Below, in pieces: positions 4,495 through 10,904 of a stretch of DNA of 10,904 nucleotides (position 1 is the first letter of the stretch; the number at the start of each line of letters is the position of its first letter). Origin of the DNA: an uncultured Clostridia bacterium. GTDB taxonomy: Bacteria > Bacillota > Clostridia > Oscillospirales > Ruminococcaceae. The notes under the pieces are model-generated. The model searched no databases and was not told the DNA's origin. It saw only the letters and a list, made by a program, of their open reading frames with translations. The stretch lies in contig CAMWLH010000042.1 in assembly GCA_947175045.1 (NCBI GenBank), positions 1 through 10,904 on the forward strand, read 5' to 3'. Position numbers and translations under genes: made by a program.

Positions 4495-6624
4495 ATGTTT
4501 GAAAACTACAAGGTGTTCAAAACAACGTTTGCCGGCAGAGAGCTCACCGTTGAGACGGGCAAGGTCTGCGGGCTGGCTAACGGCTCATGCTGGGTAAGGT
4601 ACGGCGAGACTGTTGTCATGGTAAACGTTACGGCAAGCGCCAAGCCCCGCGACGGCGTGGATTTCTTCCCGCTTTCCGTTGACTATGAGGAGAAGCTCTA
4701 TTCCGTGGGCAAGATCCCCGGCGGCTTCCTCAAGAGAGAGGGCAGACCCTCCGAAAAGGCTATACTGACCTCCCGCGTGGTAGACCGCCCCATGCGTCCG
4801 CTGTTCCCCAAGGATATGCGCAACGACGTGGCCATCACCATGACGGTGCTGGCGGTAGACCCCGACTGCTCCCCCGAGATACTGGGAATGATAGGCGCGT
4901 CCATCGCGGTATCTATTTCCGATATCCCGTGGAACGGTCCTATCGGCGGTATCAGCGTAGGTCTGGTAGACGGCGAGATAGTGCTCATGCCCGATCTGGA
5001 GCAGCGCGCTAAGACCGATCTCACACTGACCGTGGCTTCCTCCGAGAAGAAGGTAGTCATGATCGAGGCGGGCGCGAACGAAGTCCCCGACGACGTTATG
5101 TTCAAGGCTATCATGGCGGGTCACGAGGAGATCACCAAGTCCCTCATTCCTTTTATAAAGGATATCCGGGCGCAGATCGGCAAGCCCAAGTTTGCATTTG
5201 AGAGCCAGGAGGTTGACCACGATATGTTCGACGCGATCTCCGGGTTCTGCATTGACAGGATCAGATACGCGCTGGACACCGATGACAAGAATATTCGCGA
5301 GGAGCGTCTGAAACCCATTGTGGACGACGTTCACGCCAAGTTTGACGAGGTATATCCCGAGCAGATCGCTATGATCGACGAGTGCCTGTACAAGCTCCAG
5401 AAGTTCGTTGTACGCCGCTGGCTGCTGGACGACGGCAAGCGCGTCGACGGCAGAAAGCTGGACGAGATACGCCCTCTCGCCGCAGAAGTGGGAATGCTGC
5501 CGAGAGTTCACGGCTCGGGTCTGTTCACAAGAGGTCAGACACAGGTCATGACGATATGCACCCTCGGTCCCGTAAGCGACTCTCAGAAGCTGGAGGGTCT
5601 GGACGAGGAAGAGGGCAAGCGCTATATGCACCATTACAACTTCCCCTCCTACTCCGTTGGCGAGACCAAGGCGAGCCGCGGACCCGGCAGACGTGAGATA
5701 GGTCACGGCGCGCTTGCCGAGAGAGCGCTTCTCCCCGTTATCCCCTCCGTTGAAGAGTTCCCCTACGCGATAAGACTGGTCTCCGAGGTGCTTTCCTCCA
5801 ACGGCTCCACCTCGCAGGGCTCGGTATGCGGCTCCACGCTGGCGCTTATGGACGCGGGCGTTCCCATCAAAAAGCCCGTCGCGGGCATCTCCTGCGGACT
5901 TATCACCGAGGAAGACCGTTGGATGACAATGGTCGATATCCAGGGCGTTGAGGACTTCTTCGGCGATATGGACTTCAAGGTAGCCGGCTCTCACGAGGGT
6001 ATCACGGCTATACAGATGGACCTCAAGATCGACGGACTTACTCCCGAGATTATCAAGAACGCTCTCGAGACCACCCACAAGGCGCGCGACTATATTCTTG
6101 ACGAGATAATGCTCAAGGCTATCCCCGAGCCCCGCAAGGAGGTCGGCAAGTACGCTCCCAAGATGCTCTCCGCAAAGGTTCCCGTTGACAAGATACGCGA
6201 CGTTATCGGCACGGGCGGTAAGGTTATCCAGAAGCTCTGCGCGGACTTCGACGTCAAGATCGACATCGACGACGAGGGCAACGTATTTATCTGCGGCGTA
6301 GATATGGAAAAGGCGAAAGCCTGCGTTCAGGTCATCGACACCATCGTCAATCCCCCCGAGATCGGCGCCATTTACAAGGGCAAGGTCGTTCGTATAATGA
6401 ACTTCGGCGCGTTTGTCGAGATTGCTCCCGGCAAGGACGGTCTGGTTCATATCTCCAGGCTGGAGAACAGGCGCGTTGAAAAGGTGGAGGACGTTGTTTC
6501 CATCGGCGACGAGATCATCGTTAAGGTCATCGAGATCGACCAGCAGGGCAGGATCAACCTTTCCCGCAAGGACGCTCTCGCGGACATCGAGGCTAAGAAA
6601 AGAGCCTCTCAGAACAACGGTTAA
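4495..6624 (+). CDS. pnp: Polyribonucleotide nucleotidyltransferase (PNPase)
   Basis: The 709-residue enzyme degrades RNA 3' to 5' by phosphorolysis, releasing nucleoside diphosphates, and acts as a ring-shaped trimer. Domain order is complete: first RNase PH fold about residues 10-140 (REGRPSEKAILTSRVVDRP at 81-99), helical linker, second RNase PH fold from about 314 (KRVDGRKLDEIRPL), KH domain about 560-620 with IGTGGKVI at 571-578, and S1 domain about 625-692 (NFGAFVEI, GLVHISRL). The catalytic loop QGVEDFFGDMDFK contains Asp487 and Asp493, equivalent to the Escherichia coli pair Asp486/Asp492. The start is ATG 4495, giving MFENYKVF, with AAAGGA upstream. An in-frame TTG at 4435 adds 20 atypical residues and has no good ribosome binding site. 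The short C-terminal tail after S1 is normal for Firmicutes. Confidence 0.98.
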   Translation: MFENYKVFKTTFAGRELTVETGKVCGLANGSCWVRYGETVVMVNVTASAKPRDGVDFFPLSVDYEEKLYSVGKIPGGFLKREGRPSEKAILTSRVVDRPMRPLFPKDMRNDVAITMTVLAVDPDCSPEILGMIGASIAVSISDIPWNGPIGGISVGLVDGEIVLMPDLEQRAKTDLTLTVASSEKKVVMIEAGANEVPDDVMFKAIMAGHEEITKSLIPFIKDIRAQIGKPKFAFESQEVDHDMFDAISGFCIDRIRYALDTDDKNIREERLKPIVDDVHAKFDEVYPEQIAMIDECLYKLQKFVVRRWLLDDGKRVDGRKLDEIRPLAAEVGMLPRVHGSGLFTRGQTQVMTICTLGPVSDSQKLEGLDEEEGKRYMHHYNFPSYSVGETKASRGPGRREIGHGALAERALLPVIPSVEEFPYAIRLVSEVLSSNGSTSQGSVCGSTLALMDAGVPIKKPVAGISCGLITEEDRWMTMVDIQGVEDFFGDMDFKVAGSHEGITAIQMDLKIDGLTPEIIKNALETTHKARDYILDEIMLKAIPEPRKEVGKYAPKMLSAKVPVDKIRDVIGTGGKVIQKLCADFDVKIDIDDEGNVFICGVDMEKAKACVQVIDTIVNPPEIGAIYKGKVVRIMNFGAFVEIAPGKDGLVHISRLENRRVEKVEDVVSIGDEIIVKVIEIDQQGRINLSRKDALADIEAKKRASQNNG

Positions 6625-6635
6625 TTAAAACGTTT

Positions 6636-6669
6636 TTCCCGCCAAGCCTTAGCTTGGCGGGAATTTTTT
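6636..6669. terminator. Rho-independent terminator shared by convergent pnp and clpB
   Basis: A perfect 12-bp stem pairs 6636-6647 (TTCCCGCCAAGC) with 6652-6663 (GCTTGGCGGGAA) over the loop CTTA, followed on the plus strand by six Ts (6664-6669). It terminates pnp. It also lies directly after the clpB stop, so clpB transcripts would form the same stem; on that strand the U-run is displaced (AAAAACGTTTT). The last two Ts belong to the clpB stop codon. Confidence 0.93.
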
Positions 6670-9268
6670 ATGCTTTTTCAACTGCCAGCGCGCCGTCGGC
6701 AACGCCTATTTTTATAGTATCTCCCTGCCGCACGTTGTCCGCGAGTATCTCCCGAGCTATCAGAGTTTCAAGATTGCGCTGGATATATCTCTTAAGCGGA
6801 CGTGCGCCGAAATTCGGGTCGTAGCTCGAATCAACTATAAACTGCTTCGCGTCGTCGCTGATGCTCAATGTGAGCTGCTTATCCTTCAGCCGCTTTTGCA
6901 GGTCGGCGGTCTGCAGATCAATAATTCCGAATATCTCCGTCTTGGTAAGCGGCTTGTAGAACACTATCTCGTCCAGTCTGTTGAGGAACTCGGGACGGAA
7001 AGAGCGCTTGAGCAGCGAGTCCACCTCACTCCTTGCGGCTTCTGAGATATTCCCGTTTTCGTCTATTCCGTCAAGGATAAACTGCGAGCCGAGGTTTGAG
7101 GTCAGAATTATTATGGTATTCTTGAAATCCACCGTTCTCCCCTGACCGTCGGTTATGTGACCGTCGTCGAGCACCTGGAGCAGCACGTTGAATACGTCGG
7201 GGTGAGCCTTCTCCACCTCGTCAAACAGCACTACGGAGTAGGGCTTGCGGCGCACCGCCTCGGTGAGCTGACCGCCCTCCTCGTAGCCCACATATCCGGG
7301 AGGCGCTCCGATAAGGCGGGACACGCTGTACTTCTCCATATATTCGCTCATGTCGAGCCGCACGATATTGTGCTCGTCATCGAACAGCGACTCCGCGAGA
7401 GCCTTGGCAAGCTCCGTTTTGCCTACGCCGGTAGGTCCTAAGAACAGGAAGGAGCCCAGCGGCTTTCTCGGGTCGTTTATGCCCGCGCGGGAGCGCATGA
7501 TGGCTTCGGTGACACGGCTTACCGCCTCGTCCTGACCCTTTACGCGCTCATGGAGCGTCTCGCCGAGGGAAAGTATCTTCTGCCGTTCGCCCTCCACCAG
7601 CTTTGCCACGGGGATACCCGTCCAGCGAGCCACTATCCGCGCTATTTCCTCCTCTGAGACCTTGTCGCGCAGCAGCGAATCCGCCTTTGCCTGCTCCGCC
7701 GTCTCCTCTTCGCGCTGCAAGTCCGCCTGGAGCTTGGGAAGCGTGCCGTATTGCAGCTCCGCCGCCTTGTTTAGGTTGTACTCCAGCTTTGCCTTTTCTA
7801 TCTCCGCGTTGGTGTTCTCTATCTCCTTGCGGAGCTCCTGCACGCGGGTGATGGCGATCTTTTCGTTTTCCCACCGAGCTTTCATCGCGGAGAATTTATC
7901 CCGCATTTCCGCAAGCTCCCTTTGAATATCCGCCAGGTGCTCCTGCGAGAGCTTGTCGGTCTCCTTTTTCAGCGCCGCCTCTTCAATCTCGTGCTGCATA
8001 ATGCTGCGGGATATCTCGTCAAGCTCCGCGGGCATGGAGTCCATCTCCGTTCTTATCATGGCACACGCCTCGTCCACAAGGTCTATCGCCTTGTCGGGGA
8101 GAAATCTATCCGTGATATATCGGTTGGAGAGCGTCGCGGCGGCGATTATCGCGCTGTCCTGTATCTTTACGCCGTGGAAAACCTCGTAGCGCTCCTTAAG
8201 ACCGCGCAGTATTGAAATAGTGTCCTCGACGGTGGGCTCGTCCACCAGTACTGTCTGGAAGCGGCGCTCCAGAGCGGGGTCTTTCTCGATATATTTGCTG
8301 TATTCGTCAAGAGTTGTCGCGCCGATACAGTGCAGCTCGCCGCGAGCCAGCATTGGCTTGAGCAGATTGCCCGCGTCCATAGCGCCGCCCGACTTTCCCG
8401 CGCCTACTATCAAATGGAGCTCGTCGATGAAAAGGATAATGCGCCCCTCGCTTTTCTTGACCTCCTGCAAAACCGCCTTAAGGCGCTCCTCAAACTCGCC
8501 CTGATACTTCGCGCCCGCGATAAGAGCGCCCATATCCAGTGAGAACAGCTTTCTGTCCTTAAGGTTCGCGGGAACGTCGCCGCGCACTATTCTCAGCGCC
8601 AGTCCCTCTGCGATGGCGGTCTTGCCCACGCCCGGCTCACCGATAAGGCAGGGGTTGTTCTTGGTCTTGCGGGAGAGAATGCGTACAACGTTGCGTATCT
8701 CGCTGTCGCGACCTATCACGGGGTCGAGCTTGTTTGCGCGCGCGAGCTCCACCAGGTCCTGACCGTATTTGTTCAGCACATCATAGGTCTCCTCGGGGTT
8801 CTGCGAGGTAACGCGGGCGCTGCCGCGAATCTCAGAGATTGCTTTCAGCAGGCGGCTCTTTTCAATGCCGAAGCTCCTGAAAATGCCCTTGATACCGCTG
8901 CCCGCCTTTTCCGCGAGAGCTATCAGCAGGTGCTCCACCGAAACATACTCGTCCTTCATGTGCTGCGCCTGCTGCTCCGCTTCGGTGAACGTCTTGTCGA
9001 GGTCGGGGGAAATGAGTATCTTTCCCGCCTCTCTGCCGCTGCCCGTTACCCTTGGCATACCTTCCACGAATTTCAGCGCGGCGGTCTTTACCGCTCCCGC
9101 ATCAATATTCATTTTGGTGATTATCTGCGGAACAAGCCCGCCGTCGTCCGCCATCAGCGCGTAAAGCAGGTGCTCCTGCTCCACGCAGTTGTTCTGGTAG
9201 CTGATGGACAAGTCCTGCGCCGCCTGTACCGCTTCCATTGTTTTTTGTGTAAATTTATTAGGATTCAT
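6668..9268 (-). CDS. clpB: ATP-dependent chaperone ClpB (Hsp100 disaggregase)
   Basis: The 866-residue protein is full length. It shows the N-terminal Clp repeat domain (1-150; QEHLLYAL and VEHLLIAL mark the two repeats). NBD1 has Walker A GEPGVGKT at 210-217, pore loop KYQGEFEER at 254-262, Walker B IILFIDEL at 277-284 and arginine fingers RR at 335-336. The coiled-coil middle domain at about 405-530 separates ClpB from ClpA/ClpX and binds DnaK. NBD2 has Walker A GPTGVGKT at 611-618, pore loop GYVGYEEGG at 658-666 and Walker [12 protein letters not shown] at 679-689. It lacks the IGF/IGL-type loop of protease partners, as far as I can see. With DnaK it threads aggregated proteins for refolding in the cytosol. 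ATG 9268 follows AGGAGG (9276-9281). No CIRCE or CtsR box is visible upstream; transcription may come from the RHH gene promoter. Confidence 0.98.
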   Translation of the reverse strand: MNPNKFTQKTMEAVQAAQDLSISYQNNCVEQEHLLYALMADDGGLVPQIITKMNIDAGAVKTAALKFVEGMPRVTGSGREAGKILISPDLDKTFTEAEQQAQHMKDEYVSVEHLLIALAEKAGSGIKGIFRSFGIEKSRLLKAISEIRGSARVTSQNPEETYDVLNKYGQDLVELARANKLDPVIGRDSEIRNVVRILSRKTKNNPCLIGEPGVGKTAIAEGLALRIVRGDVPANLKDRKLFSLDMGALIAGAKYQGEFEERLKAVLQEVKKSEGRIILFIDELHLIVGAGKSGGAMDAGNLLKPMLARGELHCIGATTLDEYSKYIEKDPALERRFQTVLVDEPTVEDTISILRGLKERYEVFHGVKIQDSAIIAAATLSNRYITDRFLPDKAIDLVDEACAMIRTEMDSMPAELDEISRSIMQHEIEEAALKKETDKLSQEHLADIQRELAEMRDKFSAMKARWENEKIAITRVQELRKEIENTNAEIEKAKLEYNLNKAAELQYGTLPKLQADLQREEETAEQAKADSLLRDKVSEEEIARIVARWTGIPVAKLVEGERQKILSLGETLHERVKGQDEAVSRVTEAIMRSRAGINDPRKPLGSFLFLGPTGVGKTELAKALAESLFDDEHNIVRLDMSEYMEKYSVSRLIGAPPGYVGYEEGGQLTEAVRRKPYSVVLFDEVEKAHPDVFNVLLQVLDDGHITDGQGRTVDFKNTIIILTSNLGSQFILDGIDENGNISEAARSEVDSLLKRSFRPEFLNRLDEIVFYKPLTKTEIFGIIDLQTADLQKRLKDKQLTLSISDDAKQFIVDSSYDPNFGARPLKRYIQRNLETLIAREILADNVRQGDTIKIGVADGALAVEKA

Positions 9269-9275
9269 ATAAAAA

Positions 9276-9286
9276 CCTCCTGATTT
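9276..9286 (-). promoter_or_regulatory. Ribosome binding site with extended AAATCAGGAGG motif (clpB)
   Basis: AAATCAGGAGG on the minus strand, with seven bases between the AGGAGG core and ATG 9268. It begins six bases after the edge of palindromic copy C and is identical over 11 bases to the RBS of the RpiR gene. Confidence 0.85.
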
Positions 9287-9292
9287 TGAATT

Positions 9293-9396
9293 GAAATTTT
9301 CCGCACCGCAAAGCGATTGAGTTTGCTATCTCGCCCGTAAAAGCTCCACTTCGCTTCGCTCCGTTACGCTTTCACGAGCGGATTACGGAAAATTTC
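9293..9396 (-). repeat. Palindromic element copy C (clpB leader)
   Basis: The outer inverted repeat GAAATTTTCCG (9293-9303) with CGGAAAATTTC (9386-9396) is perfect over 11 bp. A short inner hairpin pairs GCAAA (9308-9312) with TTTGC (9322-9326). The main inner stem pairs 9332-9344 (CGCCCGTAAAAGC) with 9368-9380 (GCTTTCACGAGCG). Eleven of 13 positions are Watson-Crick; the other two (9335/9377 and 9339/9373) are C/A, hence G.U in minus-strand RNA. The loop contains CTTCGCTTCGCTCCG. The fold matches copy B. It fills the gap between the RHH gene and clpB. Confidence 0.84.
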
Positions 9397-9420
9397 CTGC
9401 CACAGTCCGCATAACGGCGG

Positions 9421-10095
9421 CTAAATGATCACCGCCTGCCTTATTATATCCGCGGAGTAGCCCTCCTCCGCTGCTGCCGCCGCCGCTTCAATATCGGGAA
9501 GCTCCCCTAAGAAGCGCTTCATAACTCCGTCGAACATCGCCATGTAGTCCGCGACCGCCATGCCAAGCTCCTCGTCGGTGATGTTCTCCGAGGGCATACT
9601 GAACGTCCTTGAGAACCTCCCGTTTTCAATAGTATACACGATATTGCGGTTAAGGGAAGCCGCAATATATTTTTGCTCCAGAGCCGCCCAGCAGGAGAAA
9701 AACTCCGTCAGTTCGCCGATGAGCCGCGCGTTCTGGGTGCGGAAGGACACCCGCAGCTCGCCCGCCTTTTGTCCGCCGCGCGAGTATATCTCCACGGAGT
9801 ATCGCACCGTGGGCTTATATCGATACTTCAGCGTTGAACGGCAGGAGATGGTGCTCCCCGAGGACTGCTCCATAAGGTAAAATTCCCCGTTCATGGAGCC
9901 TTGCAGCGCCGCCAGTATATCACGCAGCCGCATTTCGGGAGTGGTGTAGGCGACCCGCTCTGCCAGAATTTGGTTTATCATTGCTGAACGGCTCAACCCC
10001 GCGTTTCGCGCCAGTATATCCACTGCCTCCACTACGCTGTCCGACAGCACAAGGCTGTAAATGCTCTTGTCCGTTTTTAACGCCTCCTCCTGCAA
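9421..10095 (-). CDS. Protein with N-terminal ribbon-helix-helix (CopG-like) domain, upstream of clpB
   Basis: This 224-residue protein has residues 10-48 (KSIYSLVLSDSVVEAVDILARNAGLSRSAMINQILAER, seen in two blocks: a beta strand SIYSLVL and helices ending LSRSAMINQILAE) that fit a ribbon-helix-helix DNA-binding domain. I do not recognise the remaining 170 residues: an alpha/beta region with alternating strands (YRYKPTVRYSVEIY, ELRVSFRT) and helices, ending in an Ala-rich stretch. It may be a transcription factor with a ligand or partner domain. The start is TTG 10095, chosen because AAGGAG (10101-10106) lies 5 bases upstream and the promoter leaves only 14 bases of leader. It precedes clpB on the same strand by 152 bases, with no promoter seen between, so it may share regulation with clpB. 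Confidence 0.62.
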   Translation of the reverse strand: MQEEALKTDKSIYSLVLSDSVVEAVDILARNAGLSRSAMINQILAERVAYTTPEMRLRDILAALQGSMNGEFYLMEQSSGSTISCRSTLKYRYKPTVRYSVEIYSRGGQKAGELRVSFRTQNARLIGELTEFFSCWAALEQKYIAASLNRNIVYTIENGRFSRTFSMPSENITDEELGMAVADYMAMFDGVMKRFLGELPDIEAAAAAAEEGYSADIIRQAVII

Positions 10096-10115
10096 ATCTG
10101 CTCCTTACACTAATA

Positions 10116-10144
10116 ATTGTATCACATTTTTATTAACTTGTCAA
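10116..10144 (-). promoter_or_regulatory. Near-consensus promoter of the RHH gene (and probably clpB)
   Basis: On the minus strand the -35 is a perfect TTGACA (10139-10144), the spacer is 17 bases and the -10 is TACAAT (10116-10121). The start is predicted near 10109, leaving the leader TGTAAGGAGCAGAT before TTG 10095. An imperfect 16-base dyad (TACACTAATAATTGTA, 12 of 16 self-complementary) spans the -10 to the leader at 10106-10121 and could be an operator, for example for the RHH protein itself. Confidence 0.85.
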
Positions 10145-10202
10145 GCAATTTTAATAATTTTTCTTGCGTTTTTTAAGAAGACGATATGATACGGTTTTTT
10201 TT

Positions 10203-10904
10203 TCATATTTTCAGCGTTACCATAAGCTCAAATACCCCGTTTTCACATTTTATCTTCATTTGCCCGTTATACTTTTTAGCTGCGTTTTTGATGTTGTATA
10301 AGCCCATTCCGTGCTTTTCCTGTTCGGATTTTGTCGTAGGCGGAATACTGTAAAATTTATCCGAGCGGACGGTGGGATTTTTGATAGACAAAACAAAATA
10401 TCCCTGCCGTTCACCGGCGGATATTGTGATGGCGCAGGGCGATTTAAATTCCCTGCAAGCCTCGATGGCGTTGTCCAGCGCGTTTGACAGTATTACGCAC
10501 AGATCGACATTTTCGATCGTTGACGGTATTATGCCCGAATATTCTATGCGGCAGCCGTCGCTGAGCGAAGCCGACTTATCGGCGAGAAGCGCGTCCGCCA
10601 GCCTGTTTCCCGTGTAGAACATCACCGTGCCGGAGCTGTATTTCACCTTTTGGAGCTTTTCGATGTATTCCTCCGCTTGGGAGTATTCGTTCATTCGTAT
10701 CAATGACAGAATGCTCCTTAGGTGGTTGGTGTAGTCATGACGGAAACGGCTCATTTCCGCTTCAATTTTTTCAAGCTCCTCATAGTGGCTGATCTGAAGC
10801 TCGACTTGCTTTTCCATCATTTGCGTGGCTGCCGTAAAATGCTGTTTTGCTATTACATTTAAACATAATGATACCGCAATACATGATAAGATTATAGATA
10901 GTAT
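10203..10904 (-). CDS. GHKL-domain sensor histidine kinase, AgrC/NatK-like (N-terminus outside window)
   Basis: The frame is open from the window edge to the TGA at 10203, giving 233 residues. The visible part starts in a hydrophobic stretch (ILSIILSCIAVSLCLNVIA), read as the last transmembrane helix. Next comes a coiled linker (MMEKQVELQISHYEELEKIEAE in overlapping heptads) and the H-box FRHDYTNHLRSI with the phospho-acceptor His at fragment residue 56. The GHKL ATPase follows, with N-box ILSNALDNAIEA and G-box GMGLYNIKNAAKKYNG. This H-box is typical of the HPK10 family, which senses peptides or the membrane state and usually signals to a LytTR response regulator; that partner would be expected outside the window. 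An internal Met at 10820 is not taken as the start because it would remove the membrane anchor. No clear terminator follows before the RHH promoter. Confidence 0.9.
   Translation of the reverse strand: MLSIILSCIAVSLCLNVIAKQHFTAATQMMEKQVELQISHYEELEKIEAEMSRFRHDYTNHLRSILSLIRMNEYSQAEEYIEKLQKVKYSSGTVMFYTGNRLADALLADKSASLSDGCRIEYSGIIPSTIENVDLCVILSNALDNAIEACREFKSPCAITISAGERQGYFVLSIKNPTVRSDKFYSIPPTTKSEQEKHGMGLYNIKNAAKKYNGQMKIKCENGVFELMVTLKI

Noticed and set aside
4585..6450. 621-codon open frame antisense to pnp
   Set aside because: It lies exactly opposite a certain gene whose GC-rich third positions remove stop codons from that antisense frame. The product has low-complexity, non-family character and there is no RBS logic.
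9293..9396. CIRCE (HrcA) operator before clpB
   Set aside because: The arms do not match TTAGCACTC/GAGTGCTAA and the spacing is wrong; the element also occurs before non-chaperone genes.
10130..10202. Terminator after the GHKL kinase gene
   Set aside because: A and T runs are present but there is no stable GC stem ahead of a U-tract.

Overview
The window reads as a chromosomal segment of a moderately GC-rich Clostridia member, most likely an Oscillospirales/Ruminococcus-like gut anaerobe. This is inferred from AGGAGG-type ribosome binding sites, sigma-A-type promoters in AT-rich gaps, GTG and TTG starts, an AgrC/NatK-type GHKL kinase, a MurR/RpiR regulator, a DUF3788 protein and the rpsO-pnp pair. 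Species cannot be fixed from sequence alone.

Layout. Minus strand, 1-2063: a BaiN/HI0933-type flavoprotein (C-terminus outside the window) lies downstream of a MurR/RpiR-type regulator. Minus strand, 2337-3654: a small AT-richer accessory cluster holds a DUF3788 protein, a truncated GNAT acetyltransferase remnant and a SUKH (SMI1/KNR4)-like protein, read from a clear promoter at 3755-3783. Plus strand, 3876-6669: the housekeeping rpsO-pnp unit has a near-consensus promoter, a structured 123-nt rpsO leader, an intercistronic terminator-like hairpin and a strong terminator after pnp. Minus strand, 6668-10144: clpB lies behind a ribbon-helix-helix protein gene that has a near-perfect promoter and a predicted 14-nt leader. 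Minus strand, 10203-10904: the C-terminal part of a GHKL sensor kinase, cut by the window edge.

The main unexplained structure is a family of imperfect palindromic elements, three copies in 10.9 kb (1024-1092, 2124-2234, 9293-9396). Each has an outer inverted repeat around AATTTTCCG/CGGAAAATT (GAATTTCCC in one copy) and an inner hairpin whose loop carries a CTCCGCTTCGCTCCG-like core. Two copies also have a second inner hairpin, giving a three-way-junction fold. Stem sequences differ between copies but pairing is kept, and the few mismatches are mostly ones that become G.U in minus-strand RNA. Each copy lies in the 5' leader region of a minus-strand gene, and those three genes share an extended ribosome-binding motif, AAATCAGGAG(G), that no other gene here has. 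Two copies are followed by a related GC-rich tail; in one the tail is a 40-bp tandem repeat. This looks like a small dispersed RNA-forming or MITE/REP-like family that may tune translation or mRNA processing of clpB, the flavoprotein and the RpiR regulator.
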